Shown here: positions 61,595-64,000 of the stretch, one piece after another
Layout: each line of letters starts with the position of its first letter
Numbering within the stretch: the first letter of the stretch is position 1
Assembly (NCBI RefSeq): GCF_021277265.1
Contig: NZ_JAJSOH010000030.1
Location: 36,798 to 100,797, forward strand
DNA: 64,000 nt
Direction of reading: 5' to 3'
From: Kineosporia rhizophila
GTDB taxonomy: Bacteria; Actinomycetota; Actinomycetes; Actinomycetales; Kineosporiaceae
The notes under the pieces: model-generated
The model's input: only the letters and a program-made list of their open reading frames with translations
Told to the model about the DNA's origin: nothing
Database searches by the model: none
Made by a program: the position numbers and the translations under genes

Positions 61595-63004
61595 CTACTG
61601 GGAGGCCATCTCGGCCTCTGCGAGACCGGTCAGCTGCTTGCGGTCCGGCTTGCCGTTGTGGTTCAGCGGCAGCCGGTCCAGCACCACCACCCGGTTGGGC
61701 TGCTCGTAGGGCGGCAGCAGCTCGTTCAGCCGCTCCCGCCAGTACTGCCGGTCGCGGCCCTGCTCGTCCTCCACGTAGAAGACCAGGGAGGCGCCCCGCC
61801 GCTGGTCGGGCACGGCGATGACCTTGACCGAGCACCCGCCCCGGGCCACCTTGTTCTCCAGGATCTCCGGGTAGATGGTGTAGCCCATCCGGTTGACCGC
61901 CAGCTTGCGGCCCAGCACGAACAGGTTGCCGCCGGAGTCCAGATAGCCCAGGTCACCGGTGCTCTGCCAGCCGCGCTCCACCACGTCCACCGACCCGTCG
62001 TCGGCCAGGAAGCCCTCCATCATGTCGGGTGAGTGCACCTCGATCTCCCCCACCTCGTCAGCCGACAGGAAAGCTCCGGCGTCGTCGACGATCCGCACCC
62101 CCAGACCGCGGACCACCTGGCCCGTGCCCACCGGGTTCTGGCTGGTGGCGAAGCAGACGTTGCCCAGTTCGGTGCTGCCGTAGCTGTCCAGCAGCGGGTG
62201 CCCGGCGAAGTCCCGGTAGCTGTCCGAAAGGGCCGGGTCCAGCGGTGCGGCGCCGGAGCAGAACATCCGTACGGTTCGCAGGTCTGCCATCGGATCGGCG
62301 CGCCGGGTCACGATGTTGCGGATGCTGCGGTAGGTGGGCGGGGTGGCATCGATGACGGTGACGCCGGTACGCGAGGCCATCCGCAGCACCACGTCCAGCC
62401 GCCGGTACGGAGCCACCACCAGCGAACAGCGCCGCAGCCAGGCGATCATCACCATGGACAGGCCGTACTGGTGGGAGAACGGCAGCAGCGGCAGCAGCAC
62501 GTCGTCGGCGACGTGCCCGACCAGATCGGCGTTGCGCAGCAGGTTCTCGAGGAACTTGCCGCCGCTCTTGACGATCCCCTTGGGCTCGCCGGTGGAGCCC
62601 GACGACCACATGATCAGGCCGTCGGGCATCTTCGCCCAGGGCTGCAGGTCGAAGTCGCCCTCGTCGTCCTGGCTGATGCCCGCGACCAGGTCACCGATCC
62701 GGGCCACGGGCAGACCTTCGGGGACGGCGCCCTCGTCGGTGACCAGCAGCCGGCAGGCCGCCCGGTGGTAGATGCGGACGGTGCCGTCGGTGTTCTCCAG
62801 GTGATCGGCCAGCACGATCGAGGCACCGGCGTGCATCAGGGCCAGGAGCACAGTGACGTAGGCGGGTGAGTTCTCCGCCCGGTAGAGCACCCGGGTGCCC
62901 CGGGTGACGCCCAGGCCCTGCAGTTGGGCGGCCACCGCGGTGGCGTCGCGTTCCACCTCGCCCAGGGTCTGCGCCGAGTCCGGTCCGTAAAGGGTGGCGC
63001 TCAT
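61595..63004 (-). CDS. AMP-dependent acyl-CoA/acyl-carrier-protein ligase
   Basis: A 469-residue adenylating enzyme. ATG at 63004 (MSATLYGPDS) is chosen; GAGA lies 5 bases upstream and AAGGAG 12 bases upstream. Motifs: MWSSGSTGEPKG (phosphate loop), LDSYGSTELGNVCF, WQSTGDLGYL, and C-terminal NHNGKPDRKQL with the catalytic lysine. No carrier or condensation domain is attached. Its stop lies 7 bases from the stop of the convergent flavoprotein gene, and its start is 7 bases after the PKS end, so it is co-transcribed with the PKS. Likely role: activating a starter acid for the PKS. Confidence 0.88.
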   Translation of the reverse strand: MSATLYGPDSAQTLGEVERDATAVAAQLQGLGVTRGTRVLYRAENSPAYVTVLLALMHAGASIVLADHLENTDGTVRIYHRAACRLLVTDEGAVPEGLPVARIGDLVAGISQDDEGDFDLQPWAKMPDGLIMWSSGSTGEPKGIVKSGGKFLENLLRNADLVGHVADDVLLPLLPFSHQYGLSMVMIAWLRRCSLVVAPYRRLDVVLRMASRTGVTVIDATPPTYRSIRNIVTRRADPMADLRTVRMFCSGAAPLDPALSDSYRDFAGHPLLDSYGSTELGNVCFATSQNPVGTGQVVRGLGVRIVDDAGAFLSADEVGEIEVHSPDMMEGFLADDGSVDVVERGWQSTGDLGYLDSGGNLFVLGRKLAVNRMGYTIYPEILENKVARGGCSVKVIAVPDQRRGASLVFYVEDEQGRDRQYWRERLNELLPPYEQPNRVVVLDRLPLNHNGKPDRKQLTGLAEAEMASQ

Positions 63005-63011
63005 GAGGGTC

Positions 63012-64000
63012 TCATTCTCCTTCGGCGGGGTGCTCGATGTCGGTGAGCCAGCGGTGCACGGTCTGCGCGACGAACGGGACGTCCTCGTTCTCCAGGATCG
63101 AGAAGTGGTCACCGGGCACGTCGACGACGGCGGACATCTGCGGCAGGTCGGTCTGCCACTGCATCCCCTCCTCGCCCTCGGCCAGGGGAACGGTGGCCCG
63201 CAGCAGCAGCACCGGGGTGTCCAGGTCGCCCGGGCCCCAGTCGATCAGGAGCCGGCTGCAGATCCAGGCGAAGGCGGTGATCTCCTCGAAACCGATGGTG
63301 CCGGTGTCGATTCCGGTGAACGAGCGCGAGGACAGCTCGGTGTCCCAGCGTTTGATCGTCGAGTCGTTCATCCGGTAGGTGTCGAGCAGGGCCACCCCGG
63401 CGGCCGGGGTGCCGCGTCGTTCCAGTTCCTGCGCGATCTCGTAGGCCAGGACCCCGCCGGAGGAGGAACCGGCCAGGGCGAAGGGTTCCTGGCCCACGTG
63501 CGCCACGATCGCGTCGGCCATCACCGAGATCATGACCTCGTTGGTGCCCGGCAGATCCTCTCCCGGGCCGAAGCCCGGCGCGGCGATCGCCGAGACCCGG
63601 CGCGTGCCGGTGAACTCGGCGGCGAAGCGCAGGTACACGTCCGGGCCGGTGAGCGGCAGCGGCACCGGCGGCACCACGCAGATCAGGTGCGGCCCGCCGT
63701 CGCCGGCCGAGATCCGCACCACCGGGGGCAGCGCCGGCAGTTCTTCCGGCTTGTGGAACTTGGGACGCAGGTCGGCGCCGGTGAGTGCGAAGGCGTGCGC
63801 GGTCTCGGTCTGCCCGGCGGCGATCGCCTTCAGGTACAGCTGACCCACCGGGTCCTGTTGCGCCCGCTGGGCCGGTCCCTGGGCCGCGGCCATGGCGTGC
63901 ACGCCGAGCTGCGGTGACAGGGCCAGGGCGGTGGCCACAGCGGTGGCCAGGTCGCTGACCGTCGGGTGCTCGAAGACCAGCGTGGCGGGCAGGGGCAGGC
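63012..64000 (-). CDS. C-terminal end of a modular type I polyketide synthase (ACP end plus thioesterase), partial
   Basis: The frame stays open to the window edge. The first codons read LPATLVFEHPTVSDLATA, the standard end of a PKS acyl carrier domain. A linker leads to a thioesterase of about 250 residues with the GxSxG nucleophile elbow as LAGSSSGGVLAYEIA, an aspartate in ALLDTYRMND and the catalytic histidine in GDHFSILE. It would release or cyclise the finished polyketide. The rest of the synthase lies beyond 64000. The ligase gene follows in the same direction. Confidence 0.92.
   Translation of the reverse strand, partial: LPLPATLVFEHPTVSDLATAVATALALSPQLGVHAMAAAQGPAQRAQQDPVGQLYLKAIAAGQTETAHAFALTGADLRPKFHKPEELPALPPVVRISAGDGGPHLICVVPPVPLPLTGPDVYLRFAAEFTGTRRVSAIAAPGFGPGEDLPGTNEVMISVMADAIVAHVGQEPFALAGSSSGGVLAYEIAQELERRGTPAAGVALLDTYRMNDSTIKRWDTELSSRSFTGIDTGTIGFEEITAFAWICSRLLIDWGPGDLDTPVLLLRATVPLAEGEEGMQWQTDLPQMSAVVDVPGDHFSILENEDVPFVAQTVHRWLTDIEHPAEGE

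Overview
This window is chromosomal DNA from a very GC-rich actinobacterium. The signs are strong G/C third-position bias, frequent GTG and TTG starts, several likely leaderless promoters (a TANNNT box 6-7 nt before the start codon), an F420-type nitroreductase, an ECF sigma/DGPF pair, PucR and NarL-type regulators, and secondary-metabolite genes at the right edge. The genus cannot be named from the sequence alone. No tRNA, rRNA, CRISPR array, integrase or insertion sequence was seen.

Layout. (1) 1-2225: end of a membrane protein, an ATP-grasp protein and a LuxR-type regulator. (2) 2233-20464: fifteen tightly packed minus-strand genes for a contractile, phage-tail-like injection system. From 5' to 3' they are: an unknown protein, sheath, tube, a short tape-measure-tail-like protein, an adaptor candidate, a baseplate candidate, gpD/VgrG-like spike, PAAR-like tip, gp25-like, baseplate J, a large tail-protein-I-like protein with a LamG domain and two duplicated hedgehog/M15-like units, two accessory proteins, and two very large hydrophobic-core proteins that look like cargo or effectors. 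No AAA+ ATPase, full tape measure, lysis or integration gene is present. The two large proteins share an N-terminal helix plus a YQ(N/D)xGRP motif, a possible loading signal. A nested stem structure lies in front of the cluster. (3) 20.7-23 kb: phosphotransferase, P-loop kinase and a small gene broken by an amber codon. (4) 23-41.4 kb: TetR plus RND pump, two two-component systems, AI-2E-type permease, ECF42-like sigma with DGPF protein, MMPL transporter, PucR regulator. (5) 41.5-45.8 kb: AraC regulator, SDR, and two secreted RTX-repeat genes, the second with an in-frame stop. (6) 46-53.3 kb: an operon of an MFS transporter and two NRPSs, each A-PCP-C. (7) 53.3-58 kb: LD-carboxypeptidase, 6-phosphogluconate dehydrogenase, HAD phosphatase, small secreted proteins, YdeI-like protein and a strong terminator. 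(8) 58.2-64 kb: edge of a type I polyketide cluster: TPP-dependent decarboxylase-like enzyme, amino-acid 2-monooxygenase-like flavoenzyme, acyl-CoA/ACP ligase, and the ACP-thioesterase end of a PKS that runs off the window.

How the genes work together: the injection-system genes are nearly all translationally coupled (ATGA/GTGA overlaps), so they form one production unit ending in its probable payloads. The right-edge enzymes fit a route turning a basic amino acid such as arginine into an activated PKS starter, by analogy with guanidino-polyketide clusters. That assignment is inference.
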